This document shows positions 1 through 11,897 of a stretch of DNA of 64,000 nucleotides, in pieces. The position numbers and the translations under genes are program-made. The stretch is from assembly GCA_030323885.1 (NCBI GenBank), contig JASIRB010000664.1, positions 186,001-250,000 on the forward strand. Direction: 5' to 3'. Below the pieces are notes generated by a model. It worked only from the letters and a program-made list of their open reading frames with translations. It was not told the DNA's origin and did no database searches. The stretch is from Branchipolynoe longqiensis (Eukaryota; Annelida; Polychaeta; Phyllodocida; Polynoidae). How positions within the stretch are numbered: position 1 is the stretch's first letter; every line of letters starts with the position of its first letter.

Positions 1-262
1 TAACCTCAGAGTGCCTGAGTTTTAGGGGTTCATCAACATTCTCCATCAGTGCCCCATGCCTTCTGCTGGTGGAGTCCTGAGGGTTTGGTGTTACTGTTAT
101 GCTGTCAGGCAAGCCTGATCGTAGTGTCCCCCCCCCCCCCCCCCCCCCCACACACACACAGCCTGCCCAACCCGTCAGTGAGTTGATTGATGTAGGTGAA
201 GGAGGGCGGATGATTTGGGACAATTTATTCGTTGTACAATTCAACAGGCATGGAACGGGTAG
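1..262. other. flank without recognisable gene; poly-C/CA tract
   Basis: No coding or RNA feature was seen. A homopolymeric C run followed by a short CA run lies at about 129-161. The rest is ordinary non-coding sequence leading into the first SINE. Confidence 0.5.
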
Positions 263-263
263 A

Positions 264-461
264 TCCAGTCACTGATGGCCGAATGATTTACAGCGTCCGT
301 CTCCCTTGCTGGTAGATCGTGGGGTCGTGGGTTCGAACCTGGTCAATTTATACTTGTCAGTTCCTAGCCAGGCGCTCGGCATTATTAAGACAGGGCACGG
401 ACTGGTGTTCTCAGTGTCAGGATAATGTGACTGAGTTGGATACCAGGTCTGGTTTCATGAT
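264..461 (+). mobile_element. tRNA-derived SINE, partial copy
   Basis: The head carries an A-box-like gatggccgaatgatttac and a B-box-like gtgggttcgaacctgg. The conserved body follows (ggcgctcggcattattaa, then gtcaggataatgtgactgag). The copy stops in the body before the usual aggacgtaaaac tail. It belongs to the SINE family found more than 20 times in this window, subfamily with the 'cagacgggatgg' head. Confidence 0.8.
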
Positions 462-468
462 TTGCTGT

Positions 469-730
469 AACCGGACGCAGTGACCGAATCGGTAAACGTC
501 CAGGATCCCCACGCGGAAGGTTGGGAGTTCGAATCCCAGCCGAATTAAACTAATGACTTACAGTTACACACTTGATACTCATGCCTATATAGCCTGACCC
601 TTGACATTCATTACTAGGAGGTGGTTGGCAGGGTTTGGCTCAGTAACAAGATAATGTGACTGAGTAGGATATCGGGTCATGGTGCTGGAGGCCTTAGATA
701 TTGCTAGGACGTAAAACAACAACAACAAAC
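469..730 (+). mobile_element. tRNA-derived SINE, second-head subfamily
   Basis: The head reads ccggacgcagtgaccgaatc, with the B box gggagttcgaatcccagc. It is followed by the shared body and the tail aggacgtaaaacaacaac. The body is shortened in the middle relative to full copies. It is followed immediately by a copy on the opposite strand. Confidence 0.8.
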
Positions 731-1007
731 ATGCGACAATGCACACTCATGGCAACTTTACAGTGCTACCATACTGGGAGACCAGGCCACCAGCACCGTG
801 AAGCAAAATCCACACAGTCACATTATCCTGATACTGTGCTAACCAGTCCTTGTCTTATCCTGTTCATGCCAAGCGCCTGGTTAGGTAGTGACCAGTATAA
901 ATTTGATAAGTCATTGCTTTGACTCAGCTGAGATTCTAATCTAACTCCCGACCTTCTGCACCGGAGGCCTGCGCTTTCCCAACCGATTCGGCCAACACGT
1001 CCGGTCC
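731..1007 (-). mobile_element. tRNA-derived SINE, inverted copy
   Basis: Read on the minus strand, the head (ending at gaccggacgtgttggccg) is followed by the shared body, including gtcaggataatgtgactg in variant form. With the preceding plus-strand copy it makes a tail-to-tail inverted SINE pair, so the two transcripts could pair. Confidence 0.78.
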
Positions 1008-1498
1008 CGCAAAGTGCGGGCGTTGAGGGCTGAATGTCGGTGGGAGGCAGCGCGGGAAAAGAGAGAGAGGGGAAGTGTGTGTGTGTGGATGAGCAGACGA
1101 CATTCAGGACCGAGTCAACATGGAAGGAAGCCGCGCCACATGGAGATGCGCAGGGACGGCCCATGTGGCCCCCGTGTTGTGAAATCTGGGAACCCCGTAA
1201 TGGCCGGACAGCGCCCCCTGCCGTGTCAGTTGTGAAATTTGAGGTGGCGCCCCCTTGCAGAACTGGCCGTCTGTGCGTGGTGTGCTGGGGGTGGGAGGCG
1301 AAGGGGAGTTTGTTGGGGGGGTGGGGGTGGGGATGTGTGTGGGGGTAGTGGTGTGGGTGTGGGTGACGGAGGGGACAACTGACCCAGGCGGTCTTCCCGA
1401 TGATAGTGTATATAGGTACTTACGTTCGAAATGGTGACTTTCCGATGATCGTCTGCTCTGACTAAAACATGTTCTGATGTGATACAAAATAAGCGAGA
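1008..1498. other. non-coding, GC-rich with GT/GGGT stretch
   Basis: No gene was recognised. A guanine- and GT-rich stretch lies at about 1285-1375. The open frames here are low-complexity by-products of skewed composition. Confidence 0.5.
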
Positions 1499-1730
1499 AG
1501 CCCCACTCCCCCCCCCCCCCCTTCTCTCCCCCCCCCCCCCTTCTCTCCTCCCCCCCCCCCCTTCTCTCCTCCCCCCCTTCCCTCCTCCCCCCTTCCCCCC
1601 CTTCCCTCCTTCCTCCCTCCCCTTCCTTCCTTCCCCCTTCCCTCCTTCCCTCCTTCCCCCCTTCCCCCCTTCCCTCCCCCCCGTCCCCCCTTTACCCCCT
1701 CTCCCCCTTTCCCCCACCACACACACTCCC
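1499..1730. repeat. polypyrimidine C/T microsatellite
   Basis: About 230 bp consist almost only of C and T on the plus strand (runs of ccccccttctct, then cttccctcctt). Such mirror-like purine/pyrimidine tracts can form triplex DNA. The Pro-rich and Gly/Arg-rich frames across it are compositional artefacts. Confidence 0.9.
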
Positions 1731-1782
1731 ACAACCAGCATCATCATCAACAACACTACTAGGATTGTAATAAAACCCCTGC

Positions 1783-2027
1783 AAACCAATGACTTACACA
1801 ATTGGTTCTTGTAACTTCCTAGCCAGGCACTCATCATTAATAGGATAGTGCAAGGACTGGTCGGCTCAGTGTCAGGATAATGTGACTGCATGAGAGATTG
1901 GGTCCTGGTGCTGGTGGCCTGAACTCCCAGGGGCGCAGCACTATGAACTCACCATGAGTGTGCACTGTCACAAGTCCTGATATGACTTTAGATGTTTCCA
2001 GGACATAAAGCTCCGACAACCAACCAA
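1783..2027 (+). mobile_element. tRNA-derived SINE, 5' truncated
   Basis: It starts in the body at caaaccaatgacttacac. The copy runs through the conserved gtcaggataatgtgactg to an aggacataaagctcc tail ending in caaccaaccaac. The tRNA head is missing. Confidence 0.8.
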
Positions 2028-2237
2028 CCCTTCACGTGAATCGAATAATATGTCCTAACCAGAAGGCAAAGTCAGTTGACTCAGGTGTCTTTTATCATAG
2101 GCCCAGGCTGTAAAGTTACTCAGAATTCTCACGCAAGTGAAATTCCTGAAATGCACTTCAAAGGCGCAGACGCCTTGAAGTAGGAGACGGCAACGCGTGT
2201 TGGGGTAAGTGAGACGTGACCAACACTTTGAGGCTGC

Positions 2238-2570
2238 ACCGGGTGCGGTAGTCGAATCGCTAGAGCGCAGGCTTCCCGTGCGGAAGGTCGAGAGTTCGAA
2301 TCCCAGGCCGAGTCAAACCAATGACTTACACAAAATTAATACTTGTCGCTACCTAGCCTGGCACTCGCCTTTAATAGGATAGGGCAAGGACTTGTTAGCT
2401 AAGCATCGGGATAATGTGACTGAGTGGGATATCGGGTCACGGTGCCAGTGGTCTGGTATCCCAGTGGGGCAGCAGTATGAAGTCGCCATGAGTGTGCACT
2501 GTCACAAGTTAGTACCTATCCTGATATGACCTTATACCTTTTTAGGACATACAGACGGAACAAACAGAAA
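2238..2570 (+). mobile_element. tRNA-derived SINE, near full length
   Basis: The head carries the A box ggtagtcgaatcgctagagc and the B box gagttcgaatcccaggcc. It is followed by the complete body and a degraded tail (ttaggacatacagacgg). Confidence 0.85.
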
Positions 2571-2789
2571 CACACTTTGTGGGCAAAAGTAAGAATGCAC
2601 GCGGGACCACTCCGTTTCATATATAACTTAAACACACAAGTTAAAGACATTTGCGCAGCCGGTTAACTTTGCATTTCCCAAAGGCTGCATTTTTTTTTCT
2701 TCTTTTCGAAATTACAATACGTATAAAGAAATCTTCTCATTTAGGTGATAAACATTGTGTATTAATTCACGACACTCGGATAAAGGACA
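2571..2789. other. no recognisable feature
   Basis: AT-rich unique-looking sequence lies between a SINE and the 3' end of the first YR retroelement. I see nothing in it. Confidence 0.4.
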
Positions 2790-3114
2790 GAACTTCAATG
2801 TAACAACCAATCATTTATTGATACAATCAGTAAACATGCCACTGGGGCGAACAGGAGGCTGGCTCCGAGTCTAGGTCTCGCTAGTGGAAACCTGAAGGTG
2901 GCTGGCACCTTGTGATCAGTAACTGTGCATGAGGTCTGGTGGAGCCCCGTTTAGTGTTCCAGCATGAAGCCGAAATGTGCCTGGAGCGACAATAGTAACA
3001 ATCAATAAACAATCAAGGTAAGGTAAACAATCCCACAGCACTTAACCCAACATAGAGGAAAGTGCTGTGGGAGCCTTCACTATCTGCTTCTCATTCAGGT
3101 ACTTGAGAACTGCG

Positions 3115-4013
3115 TTACTGGACCAAGTGTCCGGCCTGTTTAAGGTCATGCAAAGGAAGATGCCCTGTCACACAAGCCTGAGCTGCACCCCTTCTCATAC
3201 TATGCATGGTATATGGTGTACTGTTCGGCAACTCCACTGACGCCGCTATATTCAGCACTCTGATCAGAGCGCGAGCGGTTAAGTAGTCGCCTGACGGGAG
3301 CACAAACGCTGGTGAGTCCCTAGGTAAGGGGTAATGACTTACATAGTTCTTCCAGGCTGCTACTGGGCAACAGGTTGAGGCAGGCTTAGCCGGCAGTGAG
3401 AAACTCAGTGGCGGACTGGCACGAGACCGGGTCTTGGTGGAATGAACATTACCGACAAGGCAGCATTTGACATATGAACATCCGCGAACATCAGGGTATG
3501 TGGGCCAGTTTGGTACTCAGAGTCTGATACCAGATTACTTTTACGTACCAGAGTCATAAAACCAATTACTAACGCAGCAATGAACACTGAGGTATTTACA
3601 CTCAAGCGCTTCAGAAATAGCACTACTTTTAGGAGCTCAGAAGGAGACAGTGGCAGAGCTCGGTTTTCTACGTGACATGACTTACGCAACAATCCCTTAC
3701 GTAACGTTTTCAATTCATACGATTGGAAAATATCAGGGGAAGGCAATAATGGGCCAATACAAGTCTTTATAGTGCTCAAATAGTTCTCGGCTGAACCTGG
3801 GGCTCTGAGCCTTAAGGACAGATAGGACCTCAATGACAGGATGTCGTACATCGACGGCTTCATCGGAGCTACCCTGTGCTCCAAGCAGAACCGTACATAG
3901 ACTCGGACATGTAGCCTCCTATTCTTTCGAGTTCCGTCTACCAAGGCTGCAGCATAGTTGTCAAGTAGACATTGGTGCTCGGCTATGGAGTAGCCTGGTA
4001 GGTAAAAAAGCAA
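3115..4013 (-). pseudogene. tyrosine recombinase of YR element 1 (broken)
   Basis: The enzyme of this family inserts circular cDNA by Tyr-mediated strand exchange. The N-terminal part (4013-3405) shows a SAM-like core-binding domain followed by the start of the catalytic domain (GFMTLVRKSNLV). The C-terminal part (3303-3115) contains the family signature H-S-M-R-R-G-A-A, the H-x-x-R catalytic box, followed by LPLHDLKQAGHL. The two parts lie in different frames separated by about 100 bp. The terminal nucleophilic Tyr region is not intact. Homologous segments are present in the neighbouring minus-strand elements. Confidence 0.75.
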
Positions 4014-4045
4014 AAATAAAGAACCGATTACTACAACACAAGACC

Positions 4046-5716
4046 TTACAGCTCGAAATCCCTTAGCTCTACCTCCCTATCGACTGTTACCCTTGCTGTA
4101 TCACTTAGAGGAGCCCTGCTCAGTGCATCCGCCAACACAAGATCCGCTCCCGGCTTAAATTTCACTACAAGCTCACAACTGTATTTGGCTGCTATTAAGC
4201 ATAGTTGACGGGCACAGGCGCACAGGAACTGGTCCCTTCCACAGCCGGACGAGAGGACTTGCTGCGATGTCATATTATCACAATCACAAATTCATGCGGC
4301 TGAGAAGGAAGCAAGAAATTAAGTGCTACTACCAGATTGAACGCTTCTAGCTGTGCAATAATGGGGATGGCGTCCCTAACTTCCTCTGAATAAAAAAAAA
4401 GAGTAGTATTTCTCCTTCGAGAACGCACCCCCTCCCTCTAATGTGGAATCACACTCTAATATCCAGGATGGAGGGGGGGGGGGCTTGAGGGAGTAGAACG
4501 ACATTATTACACGTCCCCGCAAACCTTAGAAACCAATCTAAGTCTTTTAGGATCAGTGGGTTAAACGAATGCTGGCCTACATTCGGAGCAGCCCTCAGTG
4601 CCGCAAGCACCCTATTCATAAATCGGGTGGCAGGTTTCACACACTTTGCTATGTGCTGTAGCTTCCCTGCCAGGCTCTGAAGCTGTTTTCTCGAAGCTGT
4701 CTTTCTCATCTCCCACCCCAGACATTCATCTAGCACTTCTTGTAACATATCTTGCGGAAGCGTCAGCGACATTTTTACAGTGTCAATTTGAAACCCAAGC
4801 CAGACCATCTCTCGAGCATGAGAGAAACATTTCTCCACTGCCAGTGACAAGCCAAGCTCCCCCGCCTCACGAAAGAAATACTCATACGCTTCACAGGCTC
4901 TTTCCCTAGTTAGCTCAACGCCGACAAAACCATCTATGTAACAAAGGGCAAAGAAACCTCTCGCCCTCAACAACCATACTACAGCTCTGGTCATCCGAGC
5001 ACAGGCCAACGCCGATGTCCTGCAGCCAAAGGGGGAGCCAAATCCACATAGTAATGCGAACCCACCATTATGCCAAGCAATGGCGCAGAGAGCGGGCAGA
5101 CTCGCAACTGCCTATAAGCCCTAGACAGATCTGCTGACCATAACCAGGCCCCTGAACCCAACTGCACAATACGATCTGTCAACGTAGTCACTGACGGCAA
5201 TGCAAAAGAAAAAGGTTGTCCTTGAAAGAAACCCCTTTTTATCCCAGCATTAACGCTCTTGCCCAAAGGAAAACTCAGGTCCAGTATTACCCTCCGACTA
5301 GCTGAATTTTTCTTTGGGCGAGTCATTAGGGGACTAATCTGAAACCATGGCTCAAAAGGTTGTAACCGAAGGGGACCCATCATGGCTTTTAAGCTGCACT
5401 CTTTATCTAAGAAACTTGTGATATGTACATCGTCCACTGCATTTGCTGCATGGTTTACCAAGGTTGGCGTAGGCGTAAAGGTAGCAGTATAGTCAATCGG
5501 CCACCCGAAAGCTAAGAAGTCAACTACCTGGCAGTCTGGGTAGTCTCCCAAGTGTGCCCGCCACGTGGGAATGTTCAAGCCGGAGGGAAGCAGTATTCTT
5601 TCTGACAAATAATTTGGCAGTGCACTTTCTCTTATAAACTCATACATGGTCAAAAACTCGGGATGAGAACTTAAAGCTGCAGGAACTGCCATCGGCCACA
5701 TGTGACATATACTCAA
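4046..5716 (-). pseudogene. reverse transcriptase/RNase H of YR element 1 (broken)
   Basis: The first segment (5716-4991) starts upstream of the fingers region (LPSGLNIPTW, RVILDLSFPLGKSVN) and includes motif A (WSADLSRAYRQL). A frameshift near 5000 moves to the second segment (5009-4449), which carries the palm motif. That motif reads Y-I-D-G-F-V-G where the group normally has Y-x-D-D, so one catalytic Asp is replaced by Gly. The RNase H C-terminal part follows at 4273-4046 (KPGADLVLADALSR). The family function is copying element RNA into cDNA. This copy cannot do so because of the frameshifts and the Asp-to-Gly change. Confidence 0.8.
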
Positions 5717-5902
5717 CCGGGGATGGGGGAACCTTACACCTGTGCTGACTTGAGCCCGGAAACAGGCTCAATAGATCTGAACTCGTATTAAAGCAATTGT
5801 ACTCTATTTCCACCGGCAACTGTACAACATAAGGCAGGTCAACAATTCCAGTTACAGTGGGTTGGGGAGCCACAGGCGACAATAGAGACTCGGACTCCGA
5901 TA

Positions 5903-7504
5903 CTACCACCGGACGTGCACCGTAGCAGTTGACACCAGCTCCAGAAGTAGGTCACCGCCCCCCCACCCCCCCAGCGGCCGGGCGCGGGGACGCGACCCAC
6001 TGCCCCAGCTCCGACTGCGCCGTAGTCTCGGTACACGGTCCAGCTGAGAGCGGGGTCGGGGAATGTAAACACAACAACTCATGCCCTCGCTGGTCGGCGA
6101 CATTTACATTAGATACAGCACTCATTGAATCAAGTATCACCAACGGACAGTTTTTGAGTATATCAACGCTTACTACAGTGTCTTTACAATGTAACGACGG
6201 TGAATTTCGGCTCAACAGCAAATCGGTAAACAAAGGCGTCGCACTTACGGCAGCACCTTGCGCAGCCGGCTTGTCAGAGCCCTTTCTATGATGGAAGGAT
6301 CTACATTTCATGCAGTCCTGCTCCTTATGCCAGTGCACTCTTTTCAATCGGTAGGCACACCAAGCACATACGTGAAGCATCTTCGCCGGGGGAACGCCAT
6401 GGGTTGCAGCGAACCCACAGTCCCTCCCCCAGTTCCAGTTGATACAGGGTCTGCCATCGGTTTCTTTGTTGTACTCCATCCTAGAGTTTATCGGAGGCAC
6501 CCCTCCTGTCTAAGCCGGAGACGCAAAGGACTCCACCTGTATCGCGGCATAGGGCGAGACATACGCAGGAACAGGGTGATAAACATTCGGAGATACAGTC
6601 CTACTAGCAGCCGTACAAATATCCCTCTGAAGCTCTTTTAGTACACCCGCATCTTCCCAACCTTTCGGGAGCCGACCTTCCTCCAATAACGTAAACACAT
6701 GCTCAGACCAATGCCGACACAGGCCAGTCCCAGAGCATCGCCATATGGGCCAACTTCTGCTCATGATTAAAGATATGCGGCGGCCAAGATGGCGGCAGTT
6801 ACGGCAAAGCAGCCAACATACGCAAAGCGCCAAATAATCTGGGCAAGTAGCTTCGCCTTGCGAAATAGTTTTGAACGATTCACCACGTGTTATGAACAAA
6901 TGCGGCAACAGGCCGTACCTTTCGGCTTGCGAAACGTCGACACCGGGCCCAGCAAGATGTCAGCAATGGCTGCCACTGCCTGCTGAGCTCGTCCCTCCAA
7001 TCATTGCTGCGGTCTCGTGACAGTGACAGTGGGACCCGCCGGCTGCAGAACCTCGGCAAGGTAGTAACCCGACGCCTGCGTCGGCGACTGCGCCCTTTGC
7101 CACAGCGTCTCCAGAGCCAGAGTGGGCGGCAACACGACAGGCAACCGTTCACGCGGGAGTGGTGACACTGGTGAAGAAAATGATGGATTAACTACATGTG
7201 ACACATACTGTGACTGACCTGGGAGCGGGCGAGGAGGAGCAGCAACAGTTTCTAGCACATTCACCCGTGTCGCCAAGTCCTGCGTAACCTTTAACACCTC
7301 TCGCTGAAGTTCCAACACTGTCGCCATATCTGACTGTGATGCCGGCACCTACTCTGTAGTCACTGGAGAACCGGCTGGTGACACCTGGCCCACTTGCGCT
7401 GTGAACCGAGCTTGTGACAGCAGAGACCTGGCAGCATGACGCAACGATTCTCGCCGGAGCTGCGGCTGCCGAGGCGGTTGGCCCACTTTTTTCCTCAGCG
7501 GCAT
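5903..7504 (-). pseudogene. gag-like ORF1 of YR element 1 (broken)
   Basis: A probable start codon lies at 7504 and opens a basic N-terminus (MPLRKKVGQPPRQPQLRRES). An in-frame TAG follows just before PASQSDMATVLELQREVLKV, which looks helical. The C-terminal part (about 6500-6340) has a Cys/His pattern beginning at NWNWGRDCG and continuing CAWCAYR...H-x5-C, typical of the zinc-binding region of gag proteins in this group. The same pattern recurs in the elements at 59.2 kb and 62.0 kb, which supports the assignment. The middle is spread over several frames. The presumed role is binding and packaging element RNA. Confidence 0.65.
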
Positions 7505-8164
7505 CTCAAACCCTATGAAAATAGAAAGACGAATGGAAATTTGACGTTGCTAGTTTGAGATCTGCGAGAGAAGTGGCCGAGGCGGTGGGCGGAAGTTACG
7601 TCAGCAACGAGGTCAGTTCTTTACCTTGTGCGTGAATTAAACATGTTGCCTTGCCAACATGCCTAATTCGCTTCACTCGGCACAGAAAAAGAGATGGAAA
7701 GGAAGTAACTTTGAAAGGTTTAATCAAGTAAATAAAAATTCGGAACCTGAAGCAGGCTAATCAAGTGGGTGACTAGGGACCCATCAGTCCAAGTGCCGTC
7801 ATGCTCAGAGCATGAGGATCTGTATGGAATCGTCACATGTTCAGCTGGATGAGGTGAGAAGTCAATCAGTGCTCACCCAATAAAATAGCGAGTGCTGCTG
7901 GGGCCTCTCGGACATGCAGGTCAGAGAGGTAGGCATGGACTGCCCTCCCCTTCCCGGTGCCAGCTTGAAGAGGCCTGCCATCTGACACACTTGTGCTGTG
8001 CCTCGTCGAAGGCTATGCATGGTGAGAGGCGAGAGGAGTGGAAGGACCGATCTGGTGGTGGCTTGAAGAGTTCTTGTCAGGAGCTTGATCGTGAGCGGTG
8101 CACCAGAGGGTAGGAGGAAAGCAGGATCATGGGGTTCAGGGAGGACTGAACAAGTATGGGCGGT

Positions 8165-8560
8165 CTAGGCGCAGGTCTTGGTCGAACAAACTTTGACATA
8201 TAATGCTGAGTTTGAGACCAGATTACTTTGTCTGAGCAGCGTCAGATACCCGATAACTAGGGCTCCTATGCAAACTATGGGAGGACTCTGGAGCAGGGAG
8301 AGCGAACCTACAATACGTCTCAAGTCAGCAGCAGAGAGAGCAGGAGCTTTAGTGACATGATGAGATGACAATTTCATAATAACGTGCTTCATTACAGAAA
8401 TCTCATATGCTTTAAGGACGTCATGGGTTCCCGGAGATGAGGAGACCCAGATTTTCACAGAACTAAGATAATTAAACACAGCCCCCAGAGAGCGGAGGGA
8501 GGAGGAAAGAAACATAAGGAAGGAGAGAAAGTCATATGTGGAGGGCGAGAGCAGAGACAC
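8165..8560 (-). pseudogene. tyrosine recombinase fragment of YR element 2
   Basis: About 130 residues align by eye with the core-binding and early catalytic region of the element-1 recombinase (shared pattern LVIGYLTLLRQSNLVSNS against LVIGFMTLVRKSNLVSDS). The catalytic C-terminus is not recognisable downstream. It is a relic. Confidence 0.7.
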
Positions 8561-8729
8561 ACTGTGTGCCTGACAGAACTGGAGGTAGCACTTCAGATGA
8601 GAGCATTTATTCTGCTACGTCTGGGATGCCAGTGCAGACTTGTACGCATTCAGGAGCCTAGCATGGTGCCTCATCGCATAGCCTGGAAGATAGGGGCAAA
8701 CAAAGTACTATCTTCCAGGCTGAATGCAA

Positions 8730-10223
8730 TTACAGGTCAAAATCAAGTATGTTCAGATCAAGCATGACTGTTAATTCTGACAGGTCTTTGCCCGGCTTAT
8801 GTACAATCTCAAGCTCACAGTTGTAAGTAGCTGCCAGTAACCAAAGTTGGTGGGCACATGCACATAGTATCTTTTCTTTACCCTTCCCCGACGACAGGAC
8901 TTGTTGGGACGGAAGATTATCTGTGTTTACCGTAATTGCAAAATTACACGGATCAGGGGGAAGGAGAGCGGAGACTGCATGAACACAAATCAGAGCTTCT
9001 AGCTGCGAAATGGGAAGGTTCAAGCCAAGCACCTTTTATGGGAACTGGCCTGCATAGAAGCTGGTGGGTGAGAAACCTCCCGCCGCTGACAGAGTGGCAT
9101 CACATTCAATAACCCAAGCTGATCTAGGTCGAGACAGAAGGATGAGTCAGGAATTAAAGGTACGAGCGAACTGCTCAAACCAGTTGAGATCTAGCAAAAG
9201 GTCTGGGTTAAAGGGATGGAACCCTAGATATGGGGCTGCTCGGAGAGCCACTAGAACCCTATTCATAAATCTTGCTGCCGGCTTTACACACTTCAAAATA
9301 TGATGCAACTTGCCCGCCAGGCTCTGTAACTGTTCACGAGAAGCAACCGTTTTAGTCTTCCACAATAAGCACTCCTGCAGTACAGCTTCTAACTTCTTCT
9401 GGGGAATGCAGATCGACATATCAAGTGTGTTTATCGAAAAACCCAGCCATACTAGAGAATTAGCGGGATGAGAACACTTGTCTAGTGCTTGGAATCTCCA
9501 TGAATCTCCCATAGGCTGCACACGCCTTCTCTTCTGAACTTTTTAGTCCCACAAAATCTTCCAAGCAGCCAAACTATCGCTCGAGTAGTTCTTGTGCAGG
9601 CTAAAGCTGAAGTGTGGCACCCGAAAGGTGGCGCTATATCTATGAAAAAACTGACTGTTCAACGTGATCCCCAACAACGGTGCCGACAGCGGACAAATAC
9701 GTAACTGACGGTATGCACAGGCCAAATCCGCTGACCATAACCAGGACCTTGGGCCTAACAATGTTAACCTATCCGTGAGAGTGGCTATGGAAGCGAGAGA
9801 GAAATTAAATGACCTACCCTGATAAAATCCTTTAAGAATCCCTGCTTTCACACTTTTTCCCTACGGAAAAATCCAATCCATAATAACTCTTCTGTTAGTA
9901 GGATTCTTTTTCGGTTTTGTCATTAAGGGACTAACTTGACACCAAGGTGCAAAAGGAAGCTGAGGAAAAGGACCTATAAAAGCTCCCATTTCTGATTCTT
10001 TATTCAAATGCGAGCAAATATGTGGATCTGAGCTAGCAGCCGGCGTGTGATTAATTAAAGTTGGAACCGGATTACATGTCGACATGTAGTCCAGCGGCCA
10101 GCCAAATTCTAAATGGTCGACTAATAATGTATCTGGGTAATCTATCAGGAGGGATCTCCAAGCAGGCATAACCAACACGGAGGGAACTGGGATAGCTGCT
10201 TCCAAATAAATTGGAAGTGCCAT
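8730..10223 (-). pseudogene. reverse transcriptase/RNase H of YR element 2 (broken)
   Basis: Four pieces in shifting frames carry the same landmarks as element 1: VIMDWIFP for the fingers region, LWSADLACAYRQLRICPLSAPLLG for motif A, and FSINTLDMS and KLEAVLQECL for the thumb. The RNase H end has VNTDNLPSQQVLSSG and a degraded version of the last motif. Near 9540-9570 a small deletion removes the first half of the Y-x-D-D box, leaving only DFVG-like residues. The polymerase is therefore dead by deletion, a different lesion from that in element 1. Confidence 0.75.
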
Positions 10224-10465
10224 GGCTCGAACTGCTGAATAGATTTTACAATATGAACTTGAACCAATCCAGTCATACTGGGCTCAGACAGGCCAAAAAG
10301 CATCCAGAGCCAGGCTCAACAGGACTGGTGAGGGGGGAGGCACGAACGTACTATCAGGCCTGGCCATCTCATGCTCTACTACCGTCTGCTCAGAATCAAA
10401 CCGATCGAAAATAACCTCGGGAATTGAGACGTCTATATCTGTTGACACCAGTGGGGCAAGCGCAA

Positions 10466-10790
10466 CAGCTGGGCTTGTGTGTGGAGGCAGTAGGTCAGGA
10501 GTGCTGAGAGCCAGTGTGAGAGGTGTGAGTGTGTGGCAGTTGGGTGGGAGGGGGGAGCTGGGGAGGGAAACAAACTACTGGTGTTTGACTGGACCTGTTG
10601 ACACGCGGCTAGTTGCATGTCGACTCACACCTTGCTGGTGCCACAAGCCGGGGAAGGCGTGGCTTGAGCTGTTGCCAATGGGAGGTCAGATACTCTACGC
10701 AGTTCAGTGGGCATGGCTAATACAGTGTCAATAACAGGCAAACAACTTACTGGCTGTGTTGCCGAGCTGTGTTGCCGAGTTGTATATATA
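10466..10790. other. no recognisable gene
   Basis: A short G-rich stretch (10485-10565) and ordinary sequence occupy the gap between YR elements 2 and 3. A TATA dinucleotide run lies at 10783-10797. Confidence 0.4.
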
Positions 10791-10935
10791 TATATAAAGA
10801 GATGGCTACGCCCTAGTAGGAGAAAGACACAAAGCGAGGAGTGGTGGAAGCCTCCAATTTTATTGACCGAGCCTCTGGCTGAGCAATATACCACCAAGAC
10901 CCAGCCGGCTAAGTGGGCCCAGGCCCCCAACACTC

Positions 10936-11844
10936 CTACGCTATCTCCTCAACCGACGCGAGTGTCGCAGCCACCCACAAGTCATTCACAATACGTGTCT
11001 GAAGAGGGTTCTTCAAGTATGCATAGACCGTCTCCGAGGCCCAATCGCCCAGTACCTTGATCTCCTCAATAGTGGCCCCTGCCATCACTAAATAAGTACA
11101 GCCCCCCCATCTCAGAGAATGGGAAGTAAAATAGCACTCCCCCAAGCCAGCTTGCTCAAAGAACAGTTTAAGCATACCCTGGTAAGCTTTATAGGTCATA
11201 GGTTGGGAAACGTGTCCAGGTCAAGGAATCCGAAAAGCTATATCTCCCGGATCTGCCCTCATCTCCCTAAAATGCTGCCCTGTCCAAAACACCGCACATA
11301 GCGCCTGGTTTGAACAGCGCGCAACCGGTACCTCAAGGACGTGCTCGGAAAACTGGATGGTCTTAGAACGCCTAATCTTAATCAACATCCCCCAATCGAA
11401 GGAGAAATCACTACATAACAGTGACGAGTCTGACTCTGTCACCTGTGACTTGCACAGTAAGGCCCTGAATGAGCCGAGCATTGCCGCGAGCCATGCCACA
11501 TGGCCCGGTTTCAGCGTGAGCAACGCAAAGATGCGCAAAAGCATTGATGGGAACATCGGCGGGGCCTGCCTCGGCATGTCCCCCTTTTGGCATTTAATTC
11601 CCTTCAGGGTGGCTTGGACTATATAATCATTGTAATTAATCCCGGGAGATGCATTCTGTCTCAAAAATAGTTCAGGCCTGACAAATAATTGATCACTGAG
11701 CGGTAGGTTAAAGTTCTGGCAACTCGCTTGGACGAGCAGGGAAAGGGGCGCGGTTAACCACATAGTGATCAACAAAATCCAAATAATGACGTATCTGAAC
11801 CATTCTGGTAGCGATGGAATTTGGCGCGTAGAACAGCCACTCAT
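10936..11844 (-). pseudogene. tyrosine recombinase of YR element 3
   Basis: The upstream segment (11844-11221) carries the core-binding region and the start of the catalytic domain with a K-I-R-R-S-K strand, the likely first catalytic Arg region. The downstream segment (11199-10936) has the second half: SHSLRWGGCTYLVMAGAT is the H-x-x-R box, then GDWASETVYAYL supplies the Trp/His-position residue and the candidate nucleophilic Tyr. The two halves are in different frames with a short gap. This is the best-preserved catalytic C-terminus among the three left-hand YR elements. Confidence 0.75.
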
Positions 11845-11897
11845 AACCCTTCTGCTCTGCCCTCAGCTCCTCTCAACCTGGAATGACATGGCAGCAG

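Larger units (their letters stand above)
2790..7570 (-). mobile_element. YR retrotransposon 1 (Ngaro/PAT/DIRS group), degenerate
   Basis: The minus-strand gene order is gag-like, then reverse transcriptase/RNase H, then tyrosine recombinase. That is the layout of the DIRS order, which lacks a DDE integrase and integrates with a tyrosine recombinase. The 3' side carries a minus-strand AATAAA at about 2814-2819. Split or inverted terminal repeats could not be confirmed by eye, so the outer limits are approximate. The coding parts contain several frameshifts, an in-frame stop near the gag start and a changed catalytic residue in the polymerase, so the element is dead. Confidence 0.8.
7571..10465 (-). 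mobile_element. YR retrotransposon 2, degenerate and 5' truncated
   Basis: The order of fragments is the same as in element 1 and on the same strand: RT N-terminal (10223-9861), RT palm (9851-9543), RT thumb/connection (9521-9147), RNase H end (9032-8730) and recombinase (8560-8165). Most of gag is missing. The 7571-8165 stretch is the presumed degraded recombinase C-terminus and 3' untranslated part, with no recognisable H-x-x-R box. It lies directly beside element 1 in head-to-tail orientation. Confidence 0.7.

Noticed and set aside
1226..1891. Gly/Lys/Glu-rich 221-codon minus-strand frame
   Set aside because: Half of it is the polypyrimidine microsatellite and the rest crosses a SINE. It is not a gene.
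7571..8165. Possible intact terminal repeats shared by YR elements 1 and 2
   Set aside because: I compared 7571-7760 with 2720-3060 by eye and found no convincing direct or inverted repeat. The ends remain undefined.
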